Origin: Pipra filicauda | Lineage: Eukaryota; Chordata; Aves; Passeriformes; Pipridae | Reading direction: 5' to 3' | Assembly (NCBI RefSeq): GCF_003945595.2 | Contig: NW_024104444.1 | Coordinates: forward strand, 1 to 64,000 | Length of the DNA stretch: 64,000 nucleotides | In this document: positions 11,601 through 23,900 of the stretch, piece after piece | Layout of the letters: every line of letters starts with the position of its first letter | Numbering within the stretch: position 1 is the stretch's first letter | Notes under the pieces: model-generated | The model's database searches: none | What the model was told of the DNA's origin: nothing | What the model saw: the letters and a program-made list of their open reading frames with translations, nothing else | Made by a program: the position numbers and the translations under genes

Positions 11601-14600
11601 CCTTCTGTCCCTTTCAGGGGTGCAGAAACCGATTGAAAAGGGAATTTCTTCCTGTAGAGGACTTGGCTTCAGTGGAAAGAGGGAGAGCATGTGTGACAGG
11701 AGCAAACTCATCTAGCAGAGTGGTGGACCAGGAGAAGTACATGCCCTGACTCTGGGAAGGACTATGACTTCAGCTATGCCTCTGCATCACTCTTTGCTTG
11801 CTGTACGATGGGCAGAAGCACAGTTCAAGGGAAAGCAGGAACTACTCAGTGTTAACTCACCCAGGCATGCAAATTACTTGAAAGGGCTCTGCTCTCCTTG
11901 GGACTGACTGCCACAGAACAATGTAATTCAAGCCCCCTCCAAGCAAGAGGGGAGCATCGTTCAGTCTTCTCAGAGGGAGTGCAGTGCCATCTCTCTTGAC
12001 TATTTAGCCCCAGAGCATTCTGCCCATAAATTACAGCCTGGCCCAAATCTTCCACAATGGCATCTCTACCATGCAGTCTTGCTGGACCACCTCTGCGCAA
12101 ATATTTCAAAATCCAAGCCCTGAGCCCTTCTCCCACCACAGCTGACCCACATCAGCTCTGACACTGGTGAGACAAGGATTAGGCCTTTTTTCCCTTTTTT
12201 CCCTTGCATTTTGGAGTCTGTAGGGATTCTCTTGTCTGAAGTATTTTTATTTCTACTCCACCCTGCTATTTTTCTAGAGGTTGGGGATTTTTTTCCTCCT
12301 TCAAACCCATCCAGCCTTCTCCTTATTCTGAGCTTTTGTTTTCTGTGTTCACACTCCCACACTTGAGGCCAGACCTGCTGAGATACTGACTTTTGCTTTG
12401 ACATTATGCTTTGCTTTTTATTTAAGACTCTGTGTTATGGGTCAATGCTAGTACACCCAAGATGATAAAGGCTCTGTTCTGAGATTATAGCATAGAGCTG
12501 CAATGTCCAATTGAGGTTGCACAAAAGGCCATGAAGTTTGTGGTTTTATCTTGTTTTGCACTGGTTAAAGGGCCTTTTTTTTTCCTGTTTTGTGTGAAGT
12601 TAGCAAAGCTGTAAGTTTGACAGGTTTGCTTTTCGTGTACAATGATTTTCTGCAGCTCCAGTAAGACATTGCAATGCATTAGCTAATGCAATACAAGTTC
12701 TTCCAAGAAGTTTGTAGGGGTCAGGTGATTAACCTGTATATTTTACAGAACATTTAAAGACACTGTGGTCTGAGGCCTCATAAAATCGTAAAACTACCAC
12801 TCAGCTGTGAACCACGGGTTGAAGCACAACGCTGAAATATTGCTGTATTAGAAATGGGAGGAATTAGAGTGAAATTTCCCCTTCTGATCTGCACAGCTGA
12901 TAAAAGCTCCACAGCACAGGCTCCTACCAAATTCAGCATGTTTGCAGAAGGCAGATGTTATCCTGCTGAGTTGTGCTCCACTTACACTGCCCAGTTGGAA
13001 AAAGTCTTACCCATGCTTGGTAGTAAGAGATAAGTCCTTACAGCTTCTGCATTGGCAAGGGCGCAGGGACTGGAGCTGGAGAGGTGTTCACAGAGTCTCC
13101 TACAGCCACAGAGGCTGCATGTCCTTCTCTCCTGCCTCCTTCAACCGAGGAGCAACTAGTACTGGGAGGGTGGCTTCAGATCCTGAGCTAACTGAGCCTT
13201 TAATCCTCTCATACTCTCATCAGCGAAGTCCCACTAAACTTCAGTTGTCTAAATTATCCTCTCCATTGGGACTCCCATATATTATCTTCCATCTCATCAC
13301 GAGGTGTGTTTCCACCACAGTTCACTGGAGCTTTCCTAACACAACTGGGGTTACTTTCAGCCCCCTCATAAATGAAGATTAGCTCTGCTTTCCTAAGGAA
13401 GAAAATAAAGACAGAAGAGAAATCTTATTGTATGACAAAAGCATTTTCCACCCAAGTTCAGGTTCCCAAGTAGTATCTGTCCTCCTTGAGCAGTCCAAGA
13501 CAGGCCAGTAGGAGTGTTTCTTAGTTCTTTGCTGTGGGGTGAGCCTCTGTATCACAGATTTTTCTGTGTAATGCAAGTAAGCTCCACAGAGTTTACTTGT
13601 GTCCCCTAGAAAATTTTCTTTCCAAGCAAATAGTTAAACTCATTCAATCACCCTGTGTTTTTAATCTCCAACCCATCTCATCATCACAGTCTTTGAGATC
13701 TTTGAGCTTCCAAACATTGTCTGTGGCACCCAGCTTACCAAATGCCCAGCTGCAACAGCTGCTAGAGGACAGTGATGGCAAATGAGGTAAGGTGTTGGAA
13801 GCTGGGAAGTGCCGATGGCACGCAAAGAGCTCCATGGCACCTACTCCCATTAGGAGTGCTGAGGGATGTCATTGTGGCCAGGGACAGCTGCCAGCAGTAG
13901 GACTGCAAGGCTCATTGCTGTGCAGTCCAGACATATGGTTGCTATCAGGAATAGGGCGGCGTAAATAATTGTTTCACTCCCTAAACCAGAAGAAAAAAAA
14001 TTGAAAGAAAAAAATTTTTTCAGATCTGACCGAACCAATTTTTTTTTGCTAGCCAAATGAAAAGTGGAGAAAAGCATAGTATCAGGCTGCAAGAAACATT
14101 TTAGTGCCTTTTGGGTAAGATCCAGTAAGGCAGATATTTTCCACCTGTAAATAATTCAGGAGAAGAAAAAAGTCATTGCAACTCATTTTTTCCAGCAAGA
14201 CCATCAAGTCAATTAGGAGAAGCTGAATAGTCTTGTAGCCTAAGAATAAAAAAGAGTAAACTATGGAGTCAGAAGAGTAACTCCCATCATTGTTCTGGCA
14301 TCTTCGTGTGTGTTGTGCATTCAAACAGTTTTTTCACCATGCTCTTAGCACGTCCAACAGTAACTGTGCTGGGCACAAGTGTAGAAGTCCACCTACAATA
14401 AGTAGTTTCCAGGACTGAGTCCTCAGATCATCATTTCAAATGCCTTGATCTTCTTTTTCCCCCAGTATTGGATGTTCTACCCTTTTGCCACTTCCAGATG
14501 TCAGGCTGGAAGGTTATATTCTCCTTATGTAAAAGCCCTCCGTCTCCTTTCCCCAGAGTGGAACTGCTTTGGATCTAACCCCAAAGCCTGTTCTTCCAGT

Positions 14601-16920
14601 CAGCTGAGCCAACAGGAATGTGGAGCTTTTTGCTCTCTGGTACCACCCTCCAGCCTCCTCTGTTAAAGCTGGATCTAGCATGATTGGCTCATCCTGGATT
14701 CAGAGAAGCAAGATGCCTGTGAGGAGAAAATATGTCTTATAAACCTTCACATTTTCTTTTGCGGTATTCTATCATAGCTATTAGTTCCTGGGTATCAGAA
14801 TGAATTTAATAAATTTCATTCACCATGCAGCTCTCCCCACCATCTCAAAACATGTTTTCAGAAAAAAAGTCAAGATAAAGGAAAAGGACTGAGGAGTGTT
14901 TTCATAAGAAAAAAAAAAAAAAAGCATTGGAAGAGCTGCTAGGGATATTTACAAAATTGGTATTTATTGTAAGCAAAATTTTCTTATTTAAGTATGGTGA
15001 GTAATATACCTGATATGAGAGATGAGCTGCACCATATATGAAAATATGTGCATTTGTTTTTTGCCTATTGACTTATTTTTTCAAGTAAGAGAGCAAAGAA
15101 CAAAATGTTTAAAAACTGGATATTATTGACTTCTAAATAAAAAGGATGGCTATATAAGTAAAGCTCAGGAATCTCATGTAAATATATATCCTTTGTAATA
15201 GTGCAGACACAAAAAAGTCCAGGTTTCTAGAAAGCCTATAAAAAAGGAGCACAGAGTCCCTAGATATGCCATTGAGATGCACTGGAAAGAGTACAATACA
15301 AAGGACAAACAGAAATTGAACTTATTACCTGTAGATCTCCAGCATATTAGAGATATTTTCCTAATATTGCATGCTCTGAAATAATGTTACTTCATTTGAA
15401 GTAGTCAGTGGTCATAGAAAGGATTTCAAAGGAACAAAGTTCAATTGTAAAAAGCCCATTTTAAACACTACTCTAAAAACTATTTCACTGCTCCTTCTGA
15501 GGAAAAAAAATCCACATACAGCTTTATGTTCAGGTTGTTGGTTTTTTTTCAAATCAGACCTCAAGGGGAAAAAATGTTTTCACTCTTAAAGGATTCCAGT
15601 TTTTTTCTGGCCTCACCCACCTCTAACCCAAGGAAGAGAAAAATCATTATTACTACTTTGCTGAACACTGGGAGAACGAAAGAATGGAAAGATCCTGTGT
15701 GCAACTCAGTTTCCCACAGAAACTGTTGGAAATCTACAATTTCCATGGCTGACTGAAGTCACTGGCCAGCAGCACAGAGGAAGAAAGAAAAAGAGCCAAA
15801 CACAGAGTGCTGTTTCTCCATTTGTTTCTGAAGCCACAAACCCCATTCCTTTCTCTGCATTCTGATGCTATTCCTTTATGGGGTACCTAACAGGAGTTTT
15901 CTTTGGAGTTCGTTGCTTGTTTTTTCCTTTTTTTTTAATGTCTCATCTTTAACCATCAAGAGCTCCCGTCCTTTGAGACAAATCTTATACCAGTGGACTC
16001 AATGACTGTTTTGTCACCAAGGAGGAAAAACTTTATGGAAGCCAGGCCAGGACCCAAAACTAAATAGATAGCAAAGGGCTGACAAAGAAAGCAAGTGAAA
16101 AAGAAAGGGCAAGGGTTAAAAAAGATAAAACTAATGTGAGTTGTATTATATGGTGAGTGAGTCATATGGATTATGGACTGAGGACTACATAATTAAACAT
16201 GTAAGGTATCAAGGTAAAGTACCAGAATACATAAAGAGGATAATTTCTTTAGTCAGCAAATGGGCAATAACAGGAAAGAATTTTTGTCTTGGGATAGTGA
16301 GCAGTTGTATAAACATATGATGCAAAGGCTTTTTCAAATAGACATAACATTGCCATATGTTCCATCAAAAAACTGCAGAGGGACCTGGGAAAATCAGAGT
16401 GATTTAAGAGGGACTATACACATCTCTGCCACCACTTGGTTAACTGAACACAGGCAGCCAAAGGTAAGGAATGCTGTTAAACAAGGACATGTTAAGAGAC
16501 CAGAGTGTGCCCCAGAGATTCTTGCACTGAGATAATGAAAGCTCTCAAATGTCATCGCAGAACTGCAGCTCTCCTTAAAAAGTGGCAGAGAGACTGTGCT
16601 TTCTCTAGGTGCTAGGAGCTGACATTGCATATGGGATAGCTCTTCCCAGTGGACACAAGAAGCCTATTAAAGAGGCTGGCTATGATTGGAATTACAGTTA
16701 TTGCAGCAGCTGAGACACACTGAGGCGCAAACTGATTTGCAGAAAAGAGAGATGACAGGTTGGAGGTCCAGGGAACAAATGTACTGTGTTTGCTAAATTT
16801 TGACGTATAAGCAAAAACAAAGGAGAGAAACGAAAGGATACACTTACACTTTTCATTTCCTTTAGAAGCTTGAGTTTTGGCATTAAGAAAAGGGACACCT
16901 GTGCGGTCCCCCATAGTCAT
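8696..16920. other. Long unassigned stretch with no gene or clear repeat
   Basis: More than 8 kb without a feature I can name. Longer open frames are 9706-10089 minus (127 codons), 12066-12404 minus (112 codons) and 12942-13382 plus (146 codons). None shows a recognisable domain, and all overlap frames on the other strand. A 15-bp A run lies near 14911-14925 without an obvious processed gene beside it. GC content rises modestly between about 10.0 and 13.3 kb. Confidence 0.4.
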
Positions 16921-17056
16921 GTGGGTTGGCTCAGTTGGTTAGAGCATGGTGCTAATAATACCAAGGTCATGGGATCAATCCCCATATGAGCCACTCACTT
17001 AAGAGTTGGACTTGATGATCCTTGTGGGTCCCCTCCAACTCAGAATATGCTGTGAG
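16921..17056 (+). mobile_element. tRNA-Ile-derived SINE with CR1 tail (TguSINE1-like)
   Basis: The head aligns with tRNA-Ile. It has an A box TGGCTCAGTTGG, an anticodon arm GGTGCTAATAATACC with AAT at the anticodon position, and a decayed B box GGGATCAATCC (functional genes read GGTTCGANTCC). The head ends at GAGCCA. A linker CTCACTTAAGAGTTGGACTT and a CR1-type 3' end (TGATGATCCTTGTGGGTCCC, CAACTCAGAATATGCTGTGA) follow. The 3' end is what CR1 reverse transcriptase recognises, so this is a parasite of CR1. The B-box damage and several C-to-T changes at former CpGs mark it as inactive. Confidence 0.88.
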
Positions 17057-20000
17057 GGAAGGATTCTCCTGGATACCTGTGCTCCGGAAGCAGGAAACAA
17101 GGAGCCCAAGGACCTCTCCGAAGCAGGTCAAAAGTGGCTACAGGGTGATACCGAAATGGTTTGGTTCAAATCAAGGCCAGACTTTGGATATTACTTTTCA
17201 GGCACAGAGCTTCATCTTTACCTGTAAATAGCACTCTCCATTATCTAAAATCTGTGTGCTTTGATAGATTCTTCTCTAATAGACGTGAAGTTGCAACTTC
17301 CCAAATCCTTGGGACTAATTTCATGTTTCAGAAGGACAACTAAAATCAAAAAGAGAATATTCAGAATCTTCTTCATTTCCTGACCATATATTCCCCTAAA
17401 GACCAGTCTAGTTAACAGGTGGCACTGACAGATCATGCTCCTAAGACCTGCGAGAGAAACAGTCTGCAGCACTGAAAATAGTTACCCATTCGGGGAACGA
17501 TGTTTTTTCCCCCTATGTTGAAACATTAATTGATTCTTTTATATTCAGAAGCTATTTTCACTTATACCAGACACTTAACAGAAAAATAAAAAAGAAATAA
17601 TGAGGAGTTTTGTTGTAAAAACACATCTCACCATAAAACAGGTTGATTAACTTGCAGACTTTAAAAAATTAATATCCAATGGAAGGAACTGCTGACTGGT
17701 TAAATTAGATCTACTTATTACAGCACCACAACAGAAGCTAAATTAATTTTAAGCTTCAGAATGAAAATTTTATTTTTAATTTTTGTGGGTTGTGAAGTTG
17801 GAGGGACCGGATACTTGGGAAATTAAAAGCCCTCTGTTCATCACAGGCCAGATGCAGTACAGCCAGCTGTAATACAGGTTTTTCTCATAGTCCAAAATCT
17901 CTTGACAGTTAAAATAGAAGAGCTGTCATGAATTCTAGTTCAGCTATAACATTTTCATGATAGTGTAAACTTGCAAATAAGAATCCATCTCAGATGTAAA
18001 CACTTTTAACCAAGATTACAGGAAAACCTATAGGTCATTCTGAAGTTAGAGATATTTACATATGTTCTTTGAAACACAGATTTGTTTTTCAGTTAGAAAG
18101 CTGGTCAAATCATTAACGTGACCTCCTGTACTATATGTATCAATGAAAAAAACTGTGCTTTAGAGACTGTTTGCAAACAACAAAGAAGTTTATTCTTTGA
18201 AATATGACAAAACCATGAAAATACTAGATTTCTTTCTCTGTAATTTCTTGACAGATTTTAATTGAGAAAAGTAAATTTTACCTAGGGTATCCATTAAACA
18301 AAGAGTGATGGAAGGTTACATGAAGCTATGATAGATGATTTGTCTATAGGGATAGGTTCCATCTTCTGCTTTCACTTAGAGAAGCCTGTGATCACCTGGT
18401 TGGGGAAGGTCAGCGAGGGAAGGGAAGCAACTCAAATTCCATGGGTAATCAAAGACCAAAGCAACTTAACAAAAATACACCAAAACCTCAAACCCGTGAC
18501 AAAAAGAGTGAGTGAGAAAAAAGAAGAAAAAATAAGTGAACATATAATACAGGACCAGACAAGAAGACGTATCTCAAAGAGAAACGCAAAGACCTAAATT
18601 ATTTCTGATGACTTCGATTTTTCTTCCCTTCTCCCTGGATTAGCTGAAGTCTTTGTAGATTTTAATCTTTTGTCTGAAAGACATTTCTTTTTTTATTGAG
18701 ATGTTATGATGTTTATGAGGATAAATTGCTGCAGGGCTGTGTGGAGAGGATCGCATGTGGACCCTACAGGGGCATAGCCCCAATGACCAAGGAGTCCTTT
18801 TGACTCCTGTGCATAACGATCACTCATCTTCACTGACTCTCCAAGCAAAAGTAGGCCTTTGCTGTGAGTCTGCCTCTGAATCTCCGACAGACTTTTTTTC
18901 CATAATTAATATTTTAAGAGGTCCTTTGAGCCCCTGAATGTACAGCCCAAGAAGAGGCCAGCATCTCTTTTCAGACTGTGGAAGCAGGGTACCTGTTACG
19001 CCTGCTTAAAGCCTGCACTTTACCACCACAGTAAAGGAGATGGGGTTAAATCACTTCTTATGCTTGTTTAATGCTTGGTCTTCTGCTGGCAGCACCAATG
19101 GCACCACTGAGTGACTGCTACAGCGTGTCATTTAAATACTTGCATGGGGATTAGAACGAGGTCAGATACTTCCTTCCATAGTGATCACATAATATTAACA
19201 ACTTTCGGTCACTATCTAATCAGAGTTGGATCCAAACCTGTGACTGACAGATTTTTAATTGCTAGTCTCCTAAGTCATACAGTTCTCTCTCACTGGGAGG
19301 TGTTACCTTCAGCTCTTACTATGATGGATAAGGGCAAATTCTACACTGTTAAAATAAATCTTTTGACGTAGATATTTGAGGTGCTACTCTGTCTCTTTGA
19401 TTTGGTGGGATTCTTTTTTAAAGTAAGAATGAAGGAGATAAAAATATATAAATAATTTATTTTCCAAAGAGAAAGGAAAAAAGAAATATATCTATGTGAG
19501 TATATCTTTCTTTGAAATCATACTGTTCTCTCTTGCTTTACTGTAAAAATAAAGAACATAAGAATGCAGGAGTAGTCTATCATGCCTCACCTCTTTTACT
19601 TTCCAGTTTCTATTTGCTCCTTTATTTTCCATACTTTAAAATCTCATTTAGCATTCTCTTGAGAAGGAGAGCACAAGATTACAATCTAAGGATTGTAATG
19701 AGAATGGGTTACGTTTGTGCCATTTCCCATTTTCATTACAATCTTTGTGGCAAGAGTAATGTAACAGAATTTTTAATGTCTTATATATTGCATGAACATT
19801 TTTTTTCCAGTGAGCTCCTGCTACATTTCAATGGATGATGCTGTTGCAGAACATTGCAACTTTGATCTTTTTACAGCTTGCATTACGATCACATTGGCAA
19901 TTTCACCCACTTCCCCAAAGTGGAAAATATTTTGATATACAGCTCGCTGCTACAAAAGCCAGTCATCTACACATACTATACATACATAGAAAATTGTTTT

Positions 20001-20985
20001 CCCCCAAATCGCAGCTGCAGCTGAGTACAAGATACTGACATCAGCGAAGCTGTGTGTTTCTCTGAGTGGTACTATGGGAATTGTAGTTTGCAGAATCCAA
20101 GCAGAAGAAGACAGCAGTTTGTTTCTTAAAGTGCAGGGACAGCTCTTGGAGAGAAGTGTGTTTTGTCTGTTTGGCATGGCACTGACTGAAGGAGGACTGA
20201 AAGGCTTCTGAAAGCATAAAAGCCTTTCTATAAAGCTCATAGTGATCAACAACTGAGAAAAAGATGGATCATGGATCAGGACAAAATCTCAATAAACAAG
20301 GGATCAAGATGAATTTGGTGAGAGAACCAATGATTTAAGCTATGCTATAGAAGCAGAAGGCACAAGCCAGCAGTTTGTCTGGATTTGTTAATTTGAATGG
20401 TTATTGCGAGTGATTCTTAACACAGGAGCTCACTAGGGGAGAAGTGTGCTGGAATAGCTAGTTCAAGTGACTGGAAACACTTCCCTTTTAGGCAATGCAG
20501 TCTGGTAAAAAAAAAAAACCTAGCAAATGTTAGGGAAATGAATGGGCTTGAATTTGAGCACAACCCCAAGCTTCTGCCAGTACTACCACTATTGAAGTGC
20601 ACATCTTGTAGACTAATACAGACTAAAGATATTGAACTTTAAAAAAAAAATAAAGCAGAAGGGAAGACAATGTCAGCGCATCTGTGAGACAGCCTGCACC
20701 TGGCAGATTCATGTTCCTCCTTAAGAAGCTTTATTTCCTTGATACATAGGGTAGAATCTGGCATCCTTCAGAACAATGCCTATGGAGATATCCACAGCTT
20801 GGCAAGGCAATTGGGTGAAGGAGAATGACATCCTCATTATCATAACATTCAACAGACAACTTCCAGATTTTGAAATCTCTGGACAAAGCCATTCATGAAA
20901 AGATGCGCAAAGTTAGATTTCACACTTTACCCACAGGAGTTGAGTTTTAACCCTGCCTCTTGTCTTTTCAACTTCTGCTGCACTT
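17057..20985. other. Unassigned noncoding DNA
   Basis: AT-rich with short overlapping open frames only. One regulatory-motif candidate at 20075-20087 is listed separately. No repeats are recognised. Confidence 0.4.
20075..20087 (-). promoter_or_regulatory. ZNF143/THAP11-type motif candidate
   Basis: On the minus strand the sequence reads ACTACAATTCCCA within CAAACTACAATTCCCATAG. This equals the core of the ZNF143/THAP11 (SBS) motif, ACTACAATTCCC, known from many vertebrate promoters. No adjacent first exon or CpG island is visible, so it may be a distal element, part of an unrecognised repeat, or chance. Confidence 0.35.
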
Positions 20986-20989
20986 GATA

Positions 20990-21660
20990 TAAGCTGGGCA
21001 CATCTACGCTGAAGCTCGAATTTTTTTCCCTTTGAGTCTAAATTTAACACTGCAGACCCTCAGGATTAAACCAGTTGAGCCCTTTGGAGGGAAAGCGTTC
21101 ATCCTCTTTATCAGAGTGGCTTTCCCGGTGGCTTTCACTTCAGCAAGAAGAGTGTCTGGGATAATTGCTCTTTCCACAGAGGATCAATACTGTGTAATTA
21201 ATCAAGATGAAATCATTCTTTGCACTTCTCCAGGTTTCTTCCTTGAGACATATTCTCAGATTCACTGGCTCCTAGAGATAGTAACGCTCTCCTACTGCAC
21301 TATCCCAAAGCACCCTGGGGGCAAAAACATCACAATCCAGCTGTCCAGAGCCTAGCCTGACATATCTTAATAGATGAAAAGAGACAAGAAGGCCCAGACG
21401 CCTCTTTATTAGGACCGTCCTCTCTGTAGAGACAACAAGCCCTCAAAATCTACCACAGACACTGTAAGGTTTGCAATAAGGGACCTTTATTTCCTCCCAG
21501 GAAACACGCCACCAAACTTGCAGTGATTACAAAGCAGAAACAGGCACTGTAGAAATACACCTAGCAGAACTCCAGGTCACAGTGAGAATAATTCAGCTAA
21601 CACTTCTACAGTTCGCAGAGTTTGCTTAGCTGTGATTGATCACATGCACTGCACATTCCT
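20990..21660 (+). mobile_element. DIRS-like tyrosine recombinase retrotransposon relic
   Basis: A decayed coding segment reading on the plus strand resembles the tyrosine recombinase (YR) of DIRS-type retrotransposons. DIRS elements integrate through a YR instead of an integrase or endonuclease. The hallmark is AFTSARRVSG, which aligns with the YR box-I arginine region (DIRS proteins typically read 'AITSARRVSEL'). It is preceded by LNLTLQTL and VEPFGGK, like the family's 'L..vL..L...PFEP'. Similarity continues in the same frame beyond the stop at 21353. Boundaries are approximate and no terminal repeats were found. Confidence 0.62.
21032..21355 (+). pseudogene. YR (phage-integrase-like) domain fragment
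   Basis: This is a 107-codon open segment inside the DIRS-like relic. Visible parts are a leading helix-like LNLTLQTLRIKPVEPF, a hydrophobic block ending in VAFPVAFTSARRVSG (R is the candidate catalytic box-I arginine), and a QDEIILCTSPGFFLETYS block that matches the family's 'kvvLrp.p.FlpK'. Past the TAG at 21353 the same frame still resembles the family. There is an RA...KR...KK...LY pattern, then KPSKSTTDTVRFAIRDLY and TPPNLQ around 21440-21525. These are interrupted by TAA/TAG at 21368-21373, TAG at 21410 and TGA at 21524. The second half (H-x-x-R and the tyrosine nucleophile) is not recognisable. Family assignment rests on motif recall, not a search. Confidence 0.6.
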
Positions 21661-22615
21661 GTTTAATTTTTTTTACAGGGTAAGCATATTTTAAATCCAC
21701 TACCTTGTATGAAACAGTACAGGAAGTAATTTAAAAATACATTTTCTATGAAGAATCAAAATATGAACATTTAATATTAAAGTAATTTTCATCTCTGGAA
21801 GGTCTTTTTTTTTTCAAATTTCAAAATGCCAGAGGGGAAAAACAAATGAAAAGACTATTGAATCAGTTCTAATGGAGTTAAGACAAAATGAAACATTTCA
21901 AGCAGTTCATTTGACCTGGAAATAGTCCCCTTTTAATATGAACACTTCTCTGTTTCATCCTAATTTGGGATAAAAAAGCTGGAATTTGTTACAGTCAAAT
22001 TCCAATCATCTCCATTTATGTTTAAGATTCCTCCTGTCTGTCAGGCTCTTTATCCCTCTCTACTAAGCACAGTCAAGACAAAATGCCTCCTAAAATGATC
22101 TCTGGCCATTCTGGTATCACTGAAATTAAGCAGCTGGGGAAGACAATTATAAATAATACATACAGGTGTGTTTATTACAGAAAGATATTAAAAGAATGAC
22201 TGGAATTTTCCTTTGGTTTGGGTAAGCAATGAAGACATTTTAGTAGACCTGAGCTGAGAAACAGCATTGGCTCAAGTGATTGTGCCTGGATTCAGTTCAC
22301 ATTAAATGGAAGAACAAATAAAAGTAAGGCTGGAACTAATGTTCTCCATTTCAAAAGGGCAAGCACTGATGGACTAAGTGCTCTGAGCGCCCTGGCCACT
22401 GAAGTCAACACGCTGTGCATCTCTGCAATGCCCTGGGAAAGAGACTGGAGGATTCTTCGAATCACTGGTGCTAATAAGATCTCAAAGCTGTATTCCTAGC
22501 AGGAGGGAAAAAACCCCAAGGATCTACAGACCTGTTGGATAAAGAGCCACTTAAAGAGCCTTTAGTTCAAACTTCAGCATGAGTAATGACACTGAACAAA
22601 GGGAAGATATATAAT
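21661..22615. other. Unassigned noncoding DNA
   Basis: AT-rich. No open frame of note and no recognised repeat, except a faint GAAGTCAACA motif near 22400 of the kind noted at 3128. Confidence 0.4.
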
Positions 22616-22733
22616 GGGAATGAGGTTTTACTACATTGGAAAAAGAAGCAAAAAATCTAAGAGCTTAATTGTACGGGAATGAGGTTTTAGTACTCTGAAA
22701 ACAACATCAAAAAAAATCTAAGAGCTTAATTGT
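22616..22733 (+). repeat. Imperfect tandem duplication, ~59-bp unit
   Basis: Two adjacent units (22616-22674 and 22675-22733) both begin GGGAATGAGGTTTTA and both end AATCTAAGAGCTTAATTGT. The middle portion differs by several substitutions and small indels. This looks like a local segmental duplication that has since diverged. Confidence 0.8.
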
Positions 22734-23900
22734 CTGCAGTTGGGAGAGCCTGGATAATCTCATTCAGAATTCAGACAGAACTGGCACATGAAACTACAGG
22801 AACAGTCACAGGTATTCATGACAAGCCTCACTACTCACGGGATTCAAAAATAGTAAAGGCAGTACCTACATTTAAGAGGGAGAAGAAAAGAGATCTCACA
22901 ACTGCAAGTTAGTCTGACCTAAAATGTCTGAAGGCTTTGGAACAAATTTTGAAAGAAAGAAGTAATTTAAGTCATTGAGATAAACTGGGAAAGAACTAAA
23001 ATATCACCAAAGGGCTTGGGTCGGTAGGTTGTTTTAGACTAACTTGATAGGATTTCTAAGAGATAAAAGATTTTCTAGACAAAGGCAAGATGGTAGGTAT
23101 AATTTGTCTGAGCTTCAGCAATGCATTTAATAAAGTGTCAGATGGGAAATAATTTTTTAAACTGGAGAAAATAGGGATGCACAGAGGAACTGCTGAGTGG
23201 GAGCCTTCTGAAATGAAGATAACCACTTGCAGTACTGCAAAGAGAACTGTTGGGCTGAAGGAGAAACATGAATGAAGTTTCTCCAGGTTCAGTTTTGGGA
23301 TCTTTCTTCTTTCTCTGTTTTCTGATGACCTGGATATAAATAATGAGACTCATTACTTTAGGGACCCTACTAATGATTGTCCATATCCAAAAGAAAGTGT
23401 TAATACAGAAGAGGATGAGGAGAATAGACAGAAAGAATAGATATATTATAGAAATAGAATAAAATAAAATCCTACTCATTGAGGGATTGATACCAGAGCT
23501 GCTGTAAAAGGAGTTCTCATCAGTTGAAAATGACTGAGATGAATTAAGCTGGTAAAGGAGATAATGAGAGCATGAATTACTCTAAGTTGCCAATGGGGCC
23601 CACCCTTGCAAGATAGTCCCAGTAGTAACAGGAAAGTATTAAGATAACTGTGTGGAAACAATACTGCGGCAAGATCTGAGATACCGTCTCCTTCTCTGCC
23701 TACCCACACTCAAAAACCAGAAGTTCAAACTGAAATTGATGTAGAGACCACTGCTAAGATGCTTGGGAAACAGGCTGTTAGTCTTACTAGAGAAGCTGGA
23801 TCTTGGCATATTCGGCCTGCAAAATGAAATCTGAAGGCTTACAGAATTGCACTGTCTTGGATAACTAGTCTGTAAATATCTGTTGTAGAAGAAAAAATAG
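22734..23900 (+). mobile_element. Ancient CR1 relic with RT-domain remnants
   Basis: The plus strand carries heavily decayed CR1 ORF2 pieces in the correct order. The first is FKREKKRDLTTAS (22880-22912), matching the block before 'NYRPVSLT' in CR1. Next is AATGCATTTAATAAAGTGTC (23121-23140), matching the 'FSKAFDTVS' motif-A region. Then come CAGGTTCAGTTTTGGGATC (23284-23302), the 'PQGSVLGP' motif-B region, and CTCTGTTTTCTGATGACCTG (23312-23331). A later block, CTTGGCATATTCGGCCTGCA (23803-23822), resembles the 'LFSL.KRRL' segment. Stops and frameshifts occur throughout. Start and end are approximate. Confidence 0.55.

Noticed and set aside
12942..13382. A 146-codon ORF as a candidate gene
   Set aside because: No recognisable domain, no splice or promoter context, and a composition typical of chance frames in GC-richer noncoding DNA.
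14905..14930. Poly(A) tail of a processed pseudogene
   Set aside because: A 15-bp A run exists, but no coding remnant or target duplication is recognisable upstream on either strand.
16921..16994. A functional tRNA-Ile gene
   Set aside because: The B box is damaged, several stem positions are mutated, and the head runs straight into a CR1-type 3' end, which is the structure of a SINE.
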